Shown one piece after another: positions 22,970-35,175 of a DNA stretch of 64,000 nucleotides. Within the stretch, counting starts at the first letter, position 1, and every line of letters starts with the position of its first letter. Origin of the DNA: Papio anubis (lineage: Eukaryota; Chordata; Mammalia; Primates; Cercopithecidae); NCBI RefSeq assembly GCF_008728515.1, contig NC_044980.1, positions 28,846,290 through 28,910,289 on the forward strand, written 5' to 3'. Position numbers and translations under genes: made by a program. The notes below the pieces were generated by a model, which had not been told where the DNA came from, ran no database searches, and was given only the letters and a program-made list of their open reading frames with translations.

Positions 22970-23400
22970 ATAAAATTATGGTAAACATTAAAAACACACA
23001 AACCTAACAGTTGGAAAATGAAAAAAAATTTTAATGATAATGGAAATTGACCAATATCACAAATTTACATTCTAGGACACAGCTTTCATGCTATTTATTT
23101 TGTGTTTTACAGTAGATGCTCCCATATAATTTTTCCTTCAATGGAAAATATGTGTTTATTATTTCTTTCCTACTACTGATGACAACACTGAAGTACTGAC
23201 TAGATCACTCTTATGCCTTAATGGAGCAATTTAATATTTATATACTATGTGAGGACTCTGAAGCAGACCTAGATTTCTTAACCTGGTTGTTCTCTCTTTC
23301 TTCATGTCTTCTGTAAATTTTATGACATTTATGAAAACAGTATTATTAAATGCAAATGTGTAGCAAATGTTCATATTTTAAAGGGATAGAGACATGCAAA
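22970..23400. other. Unassigned sequence
   Basis: No repeat or gene recognised. Confidence 0.45.
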
Positions 23401-23404
23401 AAAG

Positions 23405-23545
23405 TTCAAATTAACCTTTGTGCTTCAATTCCCTCACCTATAAAGTGGGATAATAGTAGTATGTATCTCATAAGATTATGGTGAGAATTCAATGAGTTAA
23501 TATATGTAAGATATTTAGAACAGTTTCGTGGTCATTACTAGTACT
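23405..23545 (+). mobile_element. MIR element
   Basis: Core and 3' half of a mammalian-wide interspersed repeat: 'tcaattccctcacctataaa' 'gtgggataatagtag', 'ctcataagattatggtgag', 'caatgagttaatatatg'. Ancient tRNA-derived SINE, so this part of the locus is older than the placental radiation. Confidence 0.85.
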
Positions 23546-24092
23546 AACTACATATTTCCTATTAGTATCAATTTTTGTTTGGTTTTACTCATGTAAAAAC
23601 GTGCATTGGCTCTCTGAATCTTAGTCAGTTCCGAAGTTCTGAACCTCCAGAGATCTGTCTGCATTCTTTCCCTGATCTGTCACAGAGTAAGAAAAAAAAA
23701 AATTCAATGAATCAACTGAGTGTAGTAACGGCATTATTACATTTTTCTTTTGAAAAGTAATCTGAGGAACTGTATTGAAGATTTGGTAAGTGGTAAATTG
23801 CACAGGAAAAGGTCTGGATAATAAACTTTAATTAATATATGTAAAATACAAGAAGGTATTTAACTGAAGATGTTGCTGAGAGAATATAAAGAAATCAGAT
23901 GCCAAAAACAGTTCAAGTAAAGATTGATAGATCTATAGAGAATACGTGACTCTGAAATTCTCCTTTCATTAACCTGAGAAGTTAATATAGGAATGAAAGC
24001 ACATGACCAAGTAGGCAGAGTAAATGACTTAGTTCAGTCTGAATTGCTTGTGAAAGTTCTAGATAGAGAAATCCAAAATATTTAATCCCCAT
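23546..24092. other. Unassigned sequence
   Basis: No repeat or gene recognised. Possible continuation of ancestral sequence flanking the MIR. Confidence 0.45.
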
Positions 24093-24107
24093 TAAGATAA
24101 TGATTAT

Positions 24108-24401
24108 AGGCCGGGCATGGTGGCTTACGCCTGTAATCCCAGCACTTTGGGAGGCTAAGGCACGTGGATCACAAGGTCAGAATTTTGAGACCAGAATGGT
24201 CAATATGGTGAAGCCCTGTCTCTACTAAAAATACAAAAACTAGCTGGGTGTGGTTGTGGGCACCTGTAGTCCCAATTACTCAGGAGGCTGAGGAAGAAGA
24301 ATCGCTTGAACCCAGGAGGGAGAGGTTGCAGTGAGCGGAGACCATACCACCGCACTGCAGCTTTGGAGACAGAGTGAATTCCATGTCACACACACACAAA
24401 A
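24108..24401 (+). mobile_element. AluS-like element
   Basis: Starts 'ggccgggcatggtggctt'; tail is '(cacaca)aaaaa'. Flanking duplication 'aagataatgatta/g' (24094-24107 and 24402-24415). Confidence 0.92.
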
Positions 24402-24427
24402 AGATAATGATTGTAATTCAAGGTAGG

Positions 24428-24785
24428 TGTATTAGTCTGTTTTCACACTGCTGATAAAGACATACCCAGGAATGGGTAAATTATAAAGAAAAAGAGGTTT
24501 AAGGACTTATAGTTCCACATGGCTACAGAGGCCTCACAATCATGGCAAAAGGCAAGGAAGAGCAAGTCACATCTTTCACTGATGGCAGCAGGCAAAGAGA
24601 GAGAGATTGTGCAGGGGAATTCCATCAGATCTCACGAAACTCATTCACTTTCATGAGAACAGCACAGGAAAGACCCACTCCCATAATTCAATCACCTCCC
24701 ACCAATTTCCTCCCATAACACATGGGAATTGTGGGAGTTACAGTTCAAGATGAGATTTGGGTGGGGACACAGCCAAACCATATTA
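24428..24785 (-). mobile_element. MaLR solo LTR (THE1/MST type)
   Basis: Starts 'tgtattagtctgttttcac' and ends 'cagccaaaccatatta' (complement of the LTR start). Exact 5-bp duplication 'gtagg' at 24423-24427 and 24786-24790. No internal sequence. Confidence 0.93.
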
Positions 24786-24929
24786 GTAGGTTAGAATCCT
24801 GGATAATAAAACTTAAATGGATGCCAAAGATGGGCCAGGTCTATGTCTATATTACCTAGTATATTGTATTTTAGCACAGGTATAGTGCATTTGCTATGAT
24901 GGATAGATATCTGATGTGTACAAATCTGT

Positions 24930-25680
24930 TCCAGTTGTTTGTTGCACTACAAAAAATAATGGCTAAACACAAAAATACTGTTTTCTGTCATGCTTTTGTG
25001 GGTTGATTAGGATGGTTGAGCACTTTTTTTTTTCTTATTGAGACGGAGTCTCTCTCTGACACCCAGGCTGGAGTGCAGTGGCAGATCTTGGCTCACTGCA
25101 ACCTCTGCCTCCTGGGTTCAAGCAATTCTCTGCCTCAGCCTCCTGAGTAGCTGGGATTACAGGCACCTGCCACCATGCCCAGCTAATTTTTTGTAGTTTT
25201 AGTAGAGACAAGGTTTCAGCATCTTGGCCAGGCTGGTCTTGAACTCCTGACCTCATGATCCACCTGCCTAGACCTCCCAAAGTGCTGGGATTACAGGCAT
25301 GAGCCACCACACCCAGCTGAGCACTTTTAAACTAGAACTTCTCACAGTGGTTGCCTTTGAAAAGAAGTTGGGACTAGAGTCATTTGAAGCTTGGCATGAC
25401 TGGATATGCATAGTATTTCACATACAGTGCTGAGGGTTGACCCTGTTGTTGGCTGCGAGTTCAGCTACAGCTCTGGAATGCAATGCCTCCACATGGCCCC
25501 TCAAGTATCTCAGGATGTCCATGGCATGGTTAGCTGGGTTCTAAAGATGTTTGTTGTAAAAGACAGAAAGCTAAAGCAGCCTGGACTCAGAATATGGTAC
25601 TGCACCATCTCCTCCATATTCTATGGATGAAGTTGTCACAGAGTCCCCCATATTGGAGAGAGCTTCACTGGAAGATTGAA
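24930..25680 (+). mobile_element. Ancient unassigned repeat split by an Alu
   Basis: Flanks of the Alu at 25028-25317 form a continuous sequence ('tccagttgtttgttgc', 'tgtgggttgattaggatgg', 'cctccacatggcccctca', 'gcatggttagctgggttc', 'ctccatattctatggatg') that resembles a common mammalian repeat whose name I cannot give reliably. Class (LTR or DNA) uncertain. Confidence 0.45.
25028..25317 (-). mobile_element. AluS-like element
   Basis: Reverse Alu with exact duplication 'tgagcactttt' at 25017-25027 and 25318-25328. Ends 'ccaccacacccagc'. Confidence 0.94.
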
Positions 25681-26104
25681 AAATAATACATGGTAAACTT
25701 TAGTTCATCACACAAGCTTAAAATGGAAGTGATTACAAAACATTGTACAAAACATTGGGCTCACTCTCTTTCCCCAGGTTTTCAAAAACTTTGTTTATTT
25801 GATATATTCACTATTACCTATTTTTATTTACCAAAGGAAAACCAGTAAAATAATACTGACTAGTGTGGATGAGGAGAAAATTCTGGAGCAAGGAGCAATG
25901 CCATAGCCTCCTGTGAGTGCCAGACTGAATGGCCCTCAACAGTGAGAAGACAGAGATAAATAGGATACTTCTGAAAAAGAAAGGAAGTGACACATTCTAG
26001 ATGATTCCTCATTTATTATAAAATTTCTTCACCCCCCTCCATTGACCTCTACATTATTTGTTTGTAAACATAATGCTGTGCAAAAGGAAAAGCCTGTGGA
26101 CTAT
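25681..26104. other. Unassigned sequence
   Basis: No repeat or gene recognised. Confidence 0.45.
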
Positions 26105-26225
26105 GTGTGAAATCTGACAGTCTGGTGTTAAAATCGTGTTCCATAAATTACTAACCTGTACAGGATACTAAATCTCTTTAAGCCTGTTTTCCATCAGTAA
26201 ATGAGATCTAACTACATTTGCATTT
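26105..26225 (+). mobile_element. MIR element (left part)
   Basis: 'gaaatctgacagtctggtg', 'attactaacctgtacagg', 'aaatctctttaagcctg', 'ttttccatcagtaaatgaga' follow the MIR order: gagtcagac..., acttactagctgtgtgacc, cctctctgtgcctc, cctcatctgtaaaatgg. Diverged. Confidence 0.72.
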
Positions 26226-26283
26226 TGTAGTAGGTCCTATTCGCTCTATCTCTCTTATTTCATATCTCAAATCAATTGTCAAT

Positions 26284-27235
26284 AGAGTAAACACAATCTA
26301 AGGAATGGGAGAAAATATTCACAAACTATGAATCCAACAAAACTCTAATGCCCAAAATCTATAAGGAACTTAAACGAATCAACAAGTTAAAGAAATCAAA
26401 TAATCCCATTAAAAATTGGCAAAGGTCATGAACAGACACTTCTCAAAAGCAGATATACAACTGGCCAATGAGCATAAAAATGCTCATTATCACTAATTTC
26501 AGAGAAATGTAAAAAAAAACCACAGTGAGATACCATCTCATACCAATCAGAATGGCTACTATTAAAAAGTCAAAAAAATAACAGAGGTTGGCAAGACTGA
26601 GGACAAAAAGGAATACTTACACACTGTTGATGGGAATATAAATTAGCTCAGCCAGTGTGAAAAGCAGTTTGGAGATTTCTCAAAGAACTTAAAAAGGAGC
26701 TACTATTTGACTCAGCTATCCCATTACTGAGTATATACCCAAAGGAAAATAAAATGTTCTACCCAAAAGACACATACACTCCTATGTTCATCCCAACACT
26801 ATCTCTAGTAGCAAAAACATGGAATCATGTCTAGGTGCCCAACAGTGATGGACTGGCTAAAGAAAATGTAGTTCACGTACACAATGGAATACTACAAAGC
26901 CATGAAAAACAATGGAATCATGTATTTATCAGCAACATGGATGCAGCTGGAGGACAGCATCCTAAATGAACTAACACAGGAACAACAACAACAACAACAA
27001 AACCAACAAATAACTCATGTTTCCGCTTATGGAGGTAAAAGACAGGAACAACAGATACTGCAGAATATACTAGAGAGAGGAGAAAAGGAGGGGACAATTG
27101 GATGAAAAAGTACCCGCTAAGCACTATGCTCACTACCTGGCTGATGGGAATTATACCACAAACTGCAGCATCCTACAATATACTCATGTAACATATCTGC
27201 ACACATATCCCTGAATCTAAAGTAAAAGTTAAAGT
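26284..27235 (+). mobile_element. L1 3' end (L1PB/L1MA age)
   Basis: ORF2 C-terminal end and short 3' UTR: 'aaatattcacaaactatg', 'gaacagacacttctcaaa', 'atggaatactacaaagcc', 'cctggctgatgggaat'. A 73-codon frame at 26884-27105 starts 'MEYYKAMKN', the C-terminal ORF2 remnant, and includes a run of Gln from a CAA repeat at 26982-27000. Not functional. Confidence 0.9.
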
Positions 27236-29814
27236 TATATCAAAGAGGTGTGTAAATAAATTCTGACAGGCAAATATACTTTTTTCAGACTTTCATAGTT
27301 TAGAGCTAGGTCTAGATCTGGGTCTTTTGATTCCTAGATTGGGTTACTGCCTGTAGACTTCATTTATTTAGATTCATATTATCACCTTTAATTTACTGAC
27401 TCACCTGTAAATCTGTGGCTTGAAAATATTGTCTCCAGTCAAGTTTTCCCAGTGATCACTATGAGCACTCTTTTACTTGCACTTGACTTGGCTGTCACTG
27501 ACACTGTCCTGGCTGACACCACTGAAAATCATTAGTAGATGCTGTGCCTTTGGCAATAGGTCTGCATGTGTTTAGATGTCAAGCAGCATGTTTACTACTT
27601 CAAGGCAGAGTAATCAGGTTTCCATGGAGCTGGACTAGGAAAGTCAGCATTAAATCACTGGGCAATTTCAAAATGACAGGCCTATAATCCTGGATATAGT
27701 GTATTTCCATCTTGGATGAAAGGCTAAATAAAATTTTATAATGGTTCCTGTTTTCAGGAGAAAGAGAAATTCATTGCAAATATAAACTCTTTTCTCAACA
27801 ACTTTCACCCAGAGCTTATGAAAGTACTGGCAGTAATATGTGGCAAAATAACAAGAAGAATTGGCAGAGAAGTTTTAATTAAATTAACACACCAATCTTC
27901 CTAAGCTCAATTATTTAAATTATTAACAGAACGCTATGGATGTCACAAAGCAGAAACTATGATGCTGAGTAAAACAAAATGTCTTAATAGTAGTTATTTT
28001 CCCTTTTAAAATGTATTATTAGTAAATATTTAAATGGAGAATCTAATTATTTGAGAAAGTCATAGGTAACGTGTTACTAATCAATGTCTAACCATGTAAA
28101 ATGACCTTGAGTTTAACCTATCAGTTTTTCACGGTATTTGACAGTTGCATGGAAGTGTATAATGTTTGTTTGTGTGTGTATGTGTTTCTTTTTGTTTTTT
28201 GTTTGTTTTTTTTTTTTTACAGCAGAATACTTGTTTACTCAATTTTTTCCCTCTATTGTTACAGGCTACCTTACAATAGAACAATTTTACCATAGCAGTA
28301 ATAAGAATAAAAGCCTCTCGTGTACATTGGAATTTCCCAATTTGATAAACACAAGTTGTTGTCTTATTTCTCTTCTTAATCAATATTACAAACATATAAC
28401 ATTAGAAAATTTAGGGTTTGATTCATTGAAATGATTAAAAAAGTAATTAACATAAAATAATTCATTTCTTGATCACTTTACATATGTCTTAAAATTGGAA
28501 GTGGACATTCACGGTTCTTTCTGAAGAGGAATACAAGATAAAATCAGGAAATGGAATATTGAAAAACTAATTGTGATTCAGGGTCAATCCAAAAAAGGTA
28601 AGCAAGATTGCAGGAGAGCTCACCACGTACTTGTGCATTTGGTAAGCCTTAGGGGAAGAGTGGTAGATTATTCTCTGGGCTAGATTTACACATCCTTTCA
28701 TTTTACTACTTCTGTATCTTAACATGAGCCCAATAAAATTTGTTAGACACTCATTTAGATAGCTGCAATTTCCTCTTCTCATTTATTGCAAGTTTATTTA
28801 GAATGCCACTTTTAAATTTTTTAATTTTTTTTTTAAAGCCAGTCAAATATAGCAGTGGGGGGGGGGGGTTGTATATCAGTTGTAGTGACACTAATGCCAA
28901 TGGATACTCTAAAGGTATTTACTTATTAATTTCTAGATAACTTGGCCCCTAAATTAATATTCCTCCACCAAATGTACAAAATATAATTCTATCCCTAATT
29001 TTGTAATTAAAGCAAGCTAAATCCAAAATCTAAGTGTTTTGTTAAATGTAAAGTAATAGTCATCACTTAAAGAGATAATTGGACATATTTCCTCTGCACT
29101 TGTAGAGCACAGCTCATGTAATAAATATATAAAATGTCATTAAAATAATTACTCCATTTTATCCTTGCCTTGTATACTCTCTGAGCACAAATAGGTGTCA
29201 ATAAATTACTTTTTTACTCAACCAGAACAGTTCTATCTTAAAAACAAGTCATGTTCAAGGTGATTGCTGACTAGAAATTTGGAACATTAAAGTAATAAAG
29301 AAATGAACACCTGCCAGAACATCTACTGTCACCAAAAGATGAGTTCATGCCAGTGTTCTTCTCTGTGACAAACCTTCCCTTTTCTAGAATCAATTTCAAT
29401 GTTACTAAAGCTGGGCTTGTTTTAATACGATCACTGTGCCAGGCGTATCACAAAAAGAGGGATGAAGTAGGCAAATGTAATAATCTTTTTTTTATAAAGG
29501 ATGATGATAGTTTATTTCTGTTCTTCTGTAGTAACAGACTTGCTTATCTGGTGGAGGAACAAATTAAGTTAAGCTGGACAGGCATCATGACGTGACACAC
29601 AAAAACACAACAGAAAAATTAAAGGTTGAGAAAAGAGGGCTAAGCAATAAGTGTTAAAAGGGAGAGTAACAAGATAGCAGCATTTTCGTTAAGAAATAAA
29701 GCAAACTAAAAGATTTTTCCTTACATTTCCAAACTTAGGGTCAAGATTTAAGATGTTACTTGAGATTATACTTCTCTAACAGTAAAAGCAGTAGTACACT
29801 TCTTAAAACACATT
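27236..29814. other. 2.6-kb block without recognised repeats
   Basis: The largest block where I see no transposable element. T-rich low-complexity run at 28187-28219 and a 12-G homopolymer at 28857-28868. Frames reach 98 codons (28138-28434), but these are hydrophobic, Phe/Cys-rich products of T-rich DNA with no domain I recognise. Ancestral, possibly including old unannotated repeats. Confidence 0.5.
28857..28868 (+). repeat. Poly(G)12 tract
   Basis: Twelve consecutive G residues between 'agcagt' and 'ttgtat'. Long G homopolymers are rare in AT-rich primate DNA and unstable in replication and sequencing. Confidence 0.9.
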
Positions 29815-30077
29815 AACCAAAATAAATACAAATGGCAAATGAGCACAAAAACAAGCTCACCATCGTTAATCATCAGAGAAATGTGAATCAAAACCACAAT
29901 GAAATATCAATAAATATCTATTACAATGTTTAAAATAAAGACTGGCCATACCAAGGACTTGTGAAGAGATGGAAAAGATGTTGGAGCTGGAACTCTCATA
30001 CACTGCTGGTGGAATGTAAAATGCGACAATTGTGGGAAACTGGTTCACGGTGACTTCAGACGTTAAAATCAAATTTG

Positions 30078-30374
30078 GGCCGGGAGCGGTAGCTCATGCT
30101 TGCAATCCCAGCACTCTGGGAGGCCAAGGTGGGTGGATTACCTGAGGTCAGGAGTTTGAGACCAGCCTGGCCAATATGATGAAATCTCATCTCTACTAAA
30201 AATACAAAAATTAGCTGGGTGTGGTGGCACACACCTGTAATCCCAGCTACTCGGGAGGCTGAGGCAGGAGAATTGCTAGAGCCCAGGAAGCGTAGCTTGC
30301 AGTGAGCCAAGATCATGCCACTGCACTCCAGCCTGGCTGAACAGAGCAAGAGTCTGTCTCAAAAAAAAAAAAAA
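30078..30374 (+). mobile_element. AluSx-like element
   Basis: Starts 'ggccgggagcggtagctc', pure A tail. Exact duplication 'aaatcaaatttg' at 30066-30077 and 30375-30386. Confidence 0.95.
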
Positions 30375-30464
30375 AAATCAAATTTGCTGTGAATTCCAGC
30401 CATCACATTATTTATTTAAACAAGGAAATTAAAAGCTTATGTCTATAAAATGATTTCGATGTGA

Positions 30465-30487
30465 ATATATATATATATATATATGTA
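30465..30487. repeat. (AT)n run
   Basis: Short alternating AT tract within L1 sequence. Confidence 0.85.
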
Positions 30488-30925
30488 TAAAACATACAGA
30501 AATGCTTTGCTTGTGATAGCCAAAACCTGGACCAACACAAATGTTTCCCATCAGATTAATGGATAAACACATTTTGGTATACCATAGAAACAGAATAGCA
30601 TTTAGTATTCATCAATAAAATAAAGAACTATTGACACCTACTACAACATGATTGGATCTTAAAATTTATATTAAGGTATGTGAATGAAGCCTGACAAAAT
30701 AGAGTATATACTGTGTAGTTCCATTTATATAAAGCTATAGAATATTTAATCTATGGGCACAGAAGGCAGATTCATGATTACTTTTGAAATATTGGATATG
30801 TTTATGATCTTAATTGTGCTCATGGTTTCATAAGTATATAACCTGACAAAATGTATCAAAGTGTGCATGTTAATTATATGCGATTATCATTTTATGAGGT
30901 ATCTCAATTATACCTCATAAAAACA

Positions 30926-31955
30926 GCTACAAAAATCTAATCCAAAATACTGATGAGTAAAGGTAACCTAGACTTAGATTCTAAAATCTACGAACACATA
31001 TAGAAACGCCAGGATCAATAAAATATTGACCCAGAATTAGACAGAAAGAGTACAGATTCATATAGAAAGGCTAGAAAAAATCAAAGTATAAGCATAAATG
31101 TAACATATAAAGATAGATTTTAAAATGGATTTTATTGAAAAGCTTTATTTGGCTATGAGAAGGTAGGGAGGAAAACAATTTATTCACCTTATATCAAAAT
31201 GGAGACTTTTATTGTATTAAATAGTAAGAATTACATTTGTCTACTGTTGAAAAAAACTAAAGTGAATATAACCATTTTCATGTAGTGAAAGTTGCATTGC
31301 TAATTAATTATTTTCTAAATAAATAACACATACTCATGGTAAAAAATACCCAATAGCAAAGGATAAAAAGGAAAAAAAAAGAAGGGAGAGAGAAAGGAAG
31401 GAAGGATAGATAGGGTAGGGAGAGAGAGAGAATGAGAGAAAGAATTTCATCTTTTCTTTGTCTTCAGTTCAAAACCTCCTATTTCTACAATCAATAGCCC
31501 TTGTTCATTTTATTTGAAATATATTCATAGAATAAGAAATCTTTTTTATTTTTGCAGATTGCTTTTAATCTATTAATATAGTAAATGACATTCAGTGTAT
31601 TTTAAAACAATGAAACAACAATAGAAAATATCTGCCAATGATTTTGGCTGTAGTGTTTGGTTGAAAAAACACAGGCTTTTCTTATCTTCAGAGATTTTTC
31701 CCTTCCTACGAGTTTCGATGGGTGGCTAATATTAGTTTTTCAGGAATATGAAAATTTTAGACACATTAATATTTAATAATGTGCACCACCCTAGACTCTG
31801 CCAATCAAACAAAGAAGCTAGCAATGCCAAAGCCTAGTAAATGGATTTTATTCATCATTATGTCAACTATAATGGAGACTAAAATCTAATTACCTGGGAA
31901 AAGGTGACAACCTAGAATTTCTTGAGGGATAACATACATCAGTGATTTAAAAGTA
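30926..31955. other. Unassigned sequence with GA-rich tract
   Basis: Purine-rich low-complexity stretch at 31360-31443 (A/G with scattered T). No other repeat or gene recognised. Confidence 0.45.
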
Positions 31956-31959
31956 TTCC

Positions 31960-32170
31960 ACTGATCTCAATTCTACAAATTTATTCTAAGAAAATGTTCA
32001 TGCGACATCACTATCTATCTACAGGAACTTTCAATATGGCAAAGATTAAAATATTAAAAAGCTAGAAATAATCTACATGTTTAGTAATAGAGAAAAGAAT
32101 CACTGAAAGTATAGTTCCATCAGTGAAATGAAATGTAATATGGAAAAATGATTTAAGGTATATATGATTG
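31960..32170 (+). mobile_element. Possible L1ME-like relic
   Basis: 'caaatttattctaagaaaat', then 'aaaagctagaaataatctac' and 'tatggaaaaatgatttaagg' look like the 3' region of very old L1 elements. Weak, by-eye match. Confidence 0.35.
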
Positions 32171-32906
32171 CATTTTAAAAGCTATTTTATGTTATTGTAG
32201 AAAATAGACTCATTTTCAATTATATATGGATGTGTGTATATAAAAATTCTGATAATAACTATCTCAAGAGTTTTGCATTAAATGAGATAGTTGTTTGCTT
32301 TTCTGTACTTTCCCACATGTCTCTAATATAGTCACAATTTAGAATGCAATAATATTATCTTTATTTGAATATATACATATTTTATTTAATAGAGTATCTG
32401 TACATTATTGACTTACCAGAGTATTTGACATTATTGTTTTCTGTTTCTTCCTATTTTCAGTTTACTTATAACCTATAAAACAGTACATTCATTTTTGTGG
32501 GCAACCGCTTATTCCTCATTTTAGCTCACACAGTTTGGATGGCTTTATTCCTCCTCAACTTCACAAACGGACAATGAGTATTTTTTCTAAGTGAATAAAC
32601 TCATTCCACTCACTTACTCATAGTTCATGTCAATATTATGGTGCCATTATTATCTCCTTAGCATTATAGCGTACAAGAAAGTCAGGACACCTCCAAGCTT
32701 TCACTCCAGACATGAAGCTGAGTTGACATTTCACCTGGCACCTTTGCAGCCTCCTCATGAGTAAGGGGAGAATCTTTCGCAAAATAAAAGAAGCAGAAGA
32801 AAAAGAACAAACTCCAACTGAGAGGTATAAAAATTTCTTAGGAATGGAATAGCCTCTCTGCTAACAAGATAGGTAAGCATATTCCTGGATAAAATAACAT
32901 AGTACC
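32171..32906. other. Unassigned sequence
   Basis: No repeat or gene recognised before the provirus. Confidence 0.45.
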
Positions 32907-33272
32907 TGATATGGTTTGGCTGTGCCACCACCCAAATCTCATCTTGAATTTTAGTTCTGACAATGCCCATGTGTTCTGGCATGGACCTCATGGCAAGTAA
33001 TTGAATCATGGGGGCGGTTACCCTCATGCTGTTCTCATGACAGTGAGTTCTCCTGAGAGCTGATTGTTTCATAATGGGCTTTTCCCCTTTTGCTTGGCAC
33101 TTGTCTCTCCTGCCACATGAAGAAGAATGTGTTTGCTTCCCTTTCCACCATGATTCTCAGTCTCCTGAGGACTCTGGGGTCATGCGGAACTGTGAGTCAA
33201 TTAAACCTCTTTTCTTTTAAATTACCCAGTCTTGAGTATTTCTTCATAGAAGTGTGAGAACAAATAAATACA
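32907..33272 (+). mobile_element. 5' LTR of MST-type provirus
   Basis: Begins 'tgatatggtttggctgtg', ends '-gtgagaacaaataaatacaa'. The usual '-gaacggactaataca' end is altered. Confidence 0.88.
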
Positions 33273-34810
33273 ATAACGTGGTAATAGAAATAGTAAGGTG
33301 CTGCTGTAAAGATACTCCAAAATGTGGAAGCAACTTTGAAACTGGGTAGCAGGCAGAGGTTGGATCCATTTGGAGGGCTCAGAATAAGACAGGAAAATGT
33401 GGGTAAGTTAGGAACTTTCTAGAGACTTGTTGAATGGTTTTGACCAAAATGCTGATAGTCACATGGACAAGTCCAGGCTGAGGTGGTCTCAGGTGGAGAT
33501 GAGGAACATATCGGGAACTGAAGCAAAGATGACTTTTATTATGCTTTAGTAAAGCGACTGGAGGCATTTGGACCCTGCTCTAGAGATCCGTGGAATTTTG
33601 AACATGAGCAAGATGGTTTAAGATATCTGGCAGAAGAAATTTCCAAGCAGCAGTATGTTCAAGAGGAAGCAGAGTATAAAAGTTTGGAAAATTTGCAGCA
33701 TGATGAAAACAAAAAATCAAAAACAAAAACAAAATATTTTCTGGGGAGAAATTTAAGCCAGCTGCAGAAATTTGCATAATTAACAAGGGGCCTAATGTTA
33801 ATTACCAAGATAATGGGGAAATGTCTCCAGGGCATGTCAGAGACCTTCATGGAAGCACCGCCCAACACAGGCCCAGAGGCCTAGGGGGAAATATTGGTTT
33901 CCTGGTTCTGGCCCAGGGTGCTTCTGCTGTATGCAGCCTAAGGACTTGATTCTCATATCCTAGCCACTCAACCATGGCTAAAAGGGGCCAAGGTACAACT
34001 TGGGCTGTAGCTTCAGAGCATGCAAGTCCCAAGTCTTGGCAATTTCCATGTGGTATTGAGCCTACAGGTGCACAGAAGTCAAGAATTGAGGTTTTGGAAT
34101 GCCTGCCTAGATTTCAGAGGATGTATGGAAACACCTGGATGTCCAGGCAGAAGTTTGCTACAGGTTCATGAAGAATCTCTGCTAGGGCAGTGCAGAGTGA
34201 ACATGTGGGGTTGGAGCCCCCACACAGGGTCCCCACTGGGGCACTGCCTTTTGGAACTGTGAGTGGAGGGCCATCAGTCTCCAGATCCTAGAATGGGAGA
34301 TCCACTGACAGCTTGCACTGTGCACCAGGAAAAGCTGCAGACACTTGATGACAGTCTATGAAAGCACCTGGGAAGGGGGCTATACCCTGCAAAGACACAA
34401 GGATTGAACTTCCCAAGGCTGTGGGAGCCCACCTTTTACATAAGCATGCCTTGGATGTGAGACATGAAATTAAAGAAGATCATTTTGGAACTCTAAAGTT
34501 TAATGACTGCCCAATTGGGTTTCAAACTTTCATAGAGCCTGTAGCCCCCTTGTTTTGGCCAATTTCTCCCATTTTGAATGAGTGTACTTACCCAATTTCT
34601 GTACTACCATTGTATCCAGAAAGTAACTAACTTGCTTTTGATTTTACAGGCTCATAAGTGGAAGGGACTTGCCTTGTCTCAGATGAGACTTTGGACTTGG
34701 ACTTTTGAGTTATTGCTGGAATGAGTTAAGACTTTGGGGAACTGTTGGACGGGCATGTTTGTGTTTTGAAAAGCGTGGACATGAGATATGGGAGGGGGGG
34801 CAGGGGCAGA
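33273..34810 (+). mobile_element. MST internal region
   Basis: Parallels the internal region at 8523-10112 throughout, from 'aaaatgtggaagcaactttg' to the purine tract '-gagatatgggaggggg-' at 34784-34800. Confidence 0.88.
33974..34630 (+). pseudogene. MaLR gag-like frame relic
   Basis: Open pieces at 33974-34171 (65 codons, 'FQRMYGNTWMSRQKFA') and 34358-34630 (90 codons, including 'GAHLLHKHALDVRHEIKEDH') match the same MaLR frame seen at 9306-9605. They are in different frames, separated by stops. Counterpart of the gag-like relic in the first provirus; no function. Confidence 0.72.
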
Positions 34811-35175
34811 TGGATATGGTTTGGCTGTGTCCCCAACCAAATCTCATCTTGAATTGTAATATCTATAATCCCCATGTGTTATGGAAGGGTCCCCATGGGA
34901 GATAATTGAATCATAGCAGTGGTTATGCTCATGCTGTTCTCATGATAGTGTGAGTTCTCACAGGATCTGATGGTTTTATCAGGGGTTTTTCCCCTTTGCT
35001 CGAGACTTCTCTCTCCTGTCACCATGTGAAAAGGATGTGTTTCCTTCACTTGTGCCATGATTGTAAGTTTCTTGAGGCCTTCCCAGCCATGCAGAACTGT
35101 GAGTCAATTAAAACTTCTTTATAAATTACCCAGTCTCAGGTATTTCTTCATAGCAGCATGAGAACAGACTAATAC
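34811..35175 (+). mobile_element. 3' LTR of MST-type provirus
   Basis: Begins 'tggatatggtttggctg' and ends '-agaacagactaataca'. Better preserved at its end than the 5' LTR. Confidence 0.9.

Larger units (their letters stand above)
29815..30925 (+). mobile_element. Old L1M 3' part split by an Alu
   Basis: Left part has L1 ORF2 end words ('catcagagaaatgtgaatc', 'atacactgctggtggaat'). The right part continues with 'gatagccaaaacctgg', 'atgattggatcttaaaa', 'ccatttatataaagc' and the L1MC/L1MD-like tail '-caattatacctcataaa'. Diverged and frame-disrupted. Confidence 0.82.
32907..35175 (+). mobile_element. MST-type MaLR provirus (LTR-int-LTR)
   Basis: Second complete MaLR copy in the window, same orientation as the one at 8151-10506. 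Its LTRs carry the MST form ('cctgccacatgaagaagaatg', 'ctgtgagtcaattaaac') instead of the THE1 form, so it belongs to an older wave. Possible degraded target duplication 'gtacc' (32902-32906) / 'gtatt' (35176-35180). No pol or env. Inactive. Confidence 0.9.

Noticed and set aside
24093..24430. Alu and neighbouring LTR considered as one composite element
   Set aside because: Each has its own target duplication, so they are independent insertions.
25035..25310. Frame starting 'MVAHACNPSTLGG'
   Set aside because: Standard Alu-encoded peptide, not a gene.
28150..28225. Poly-pyrimidine tract followed by 'acag', like a splice acceptor
   Set aside because: A T-rich run plus AG is common in AT-rich DNA; no exon-like frame, donor site or conservation evidence.
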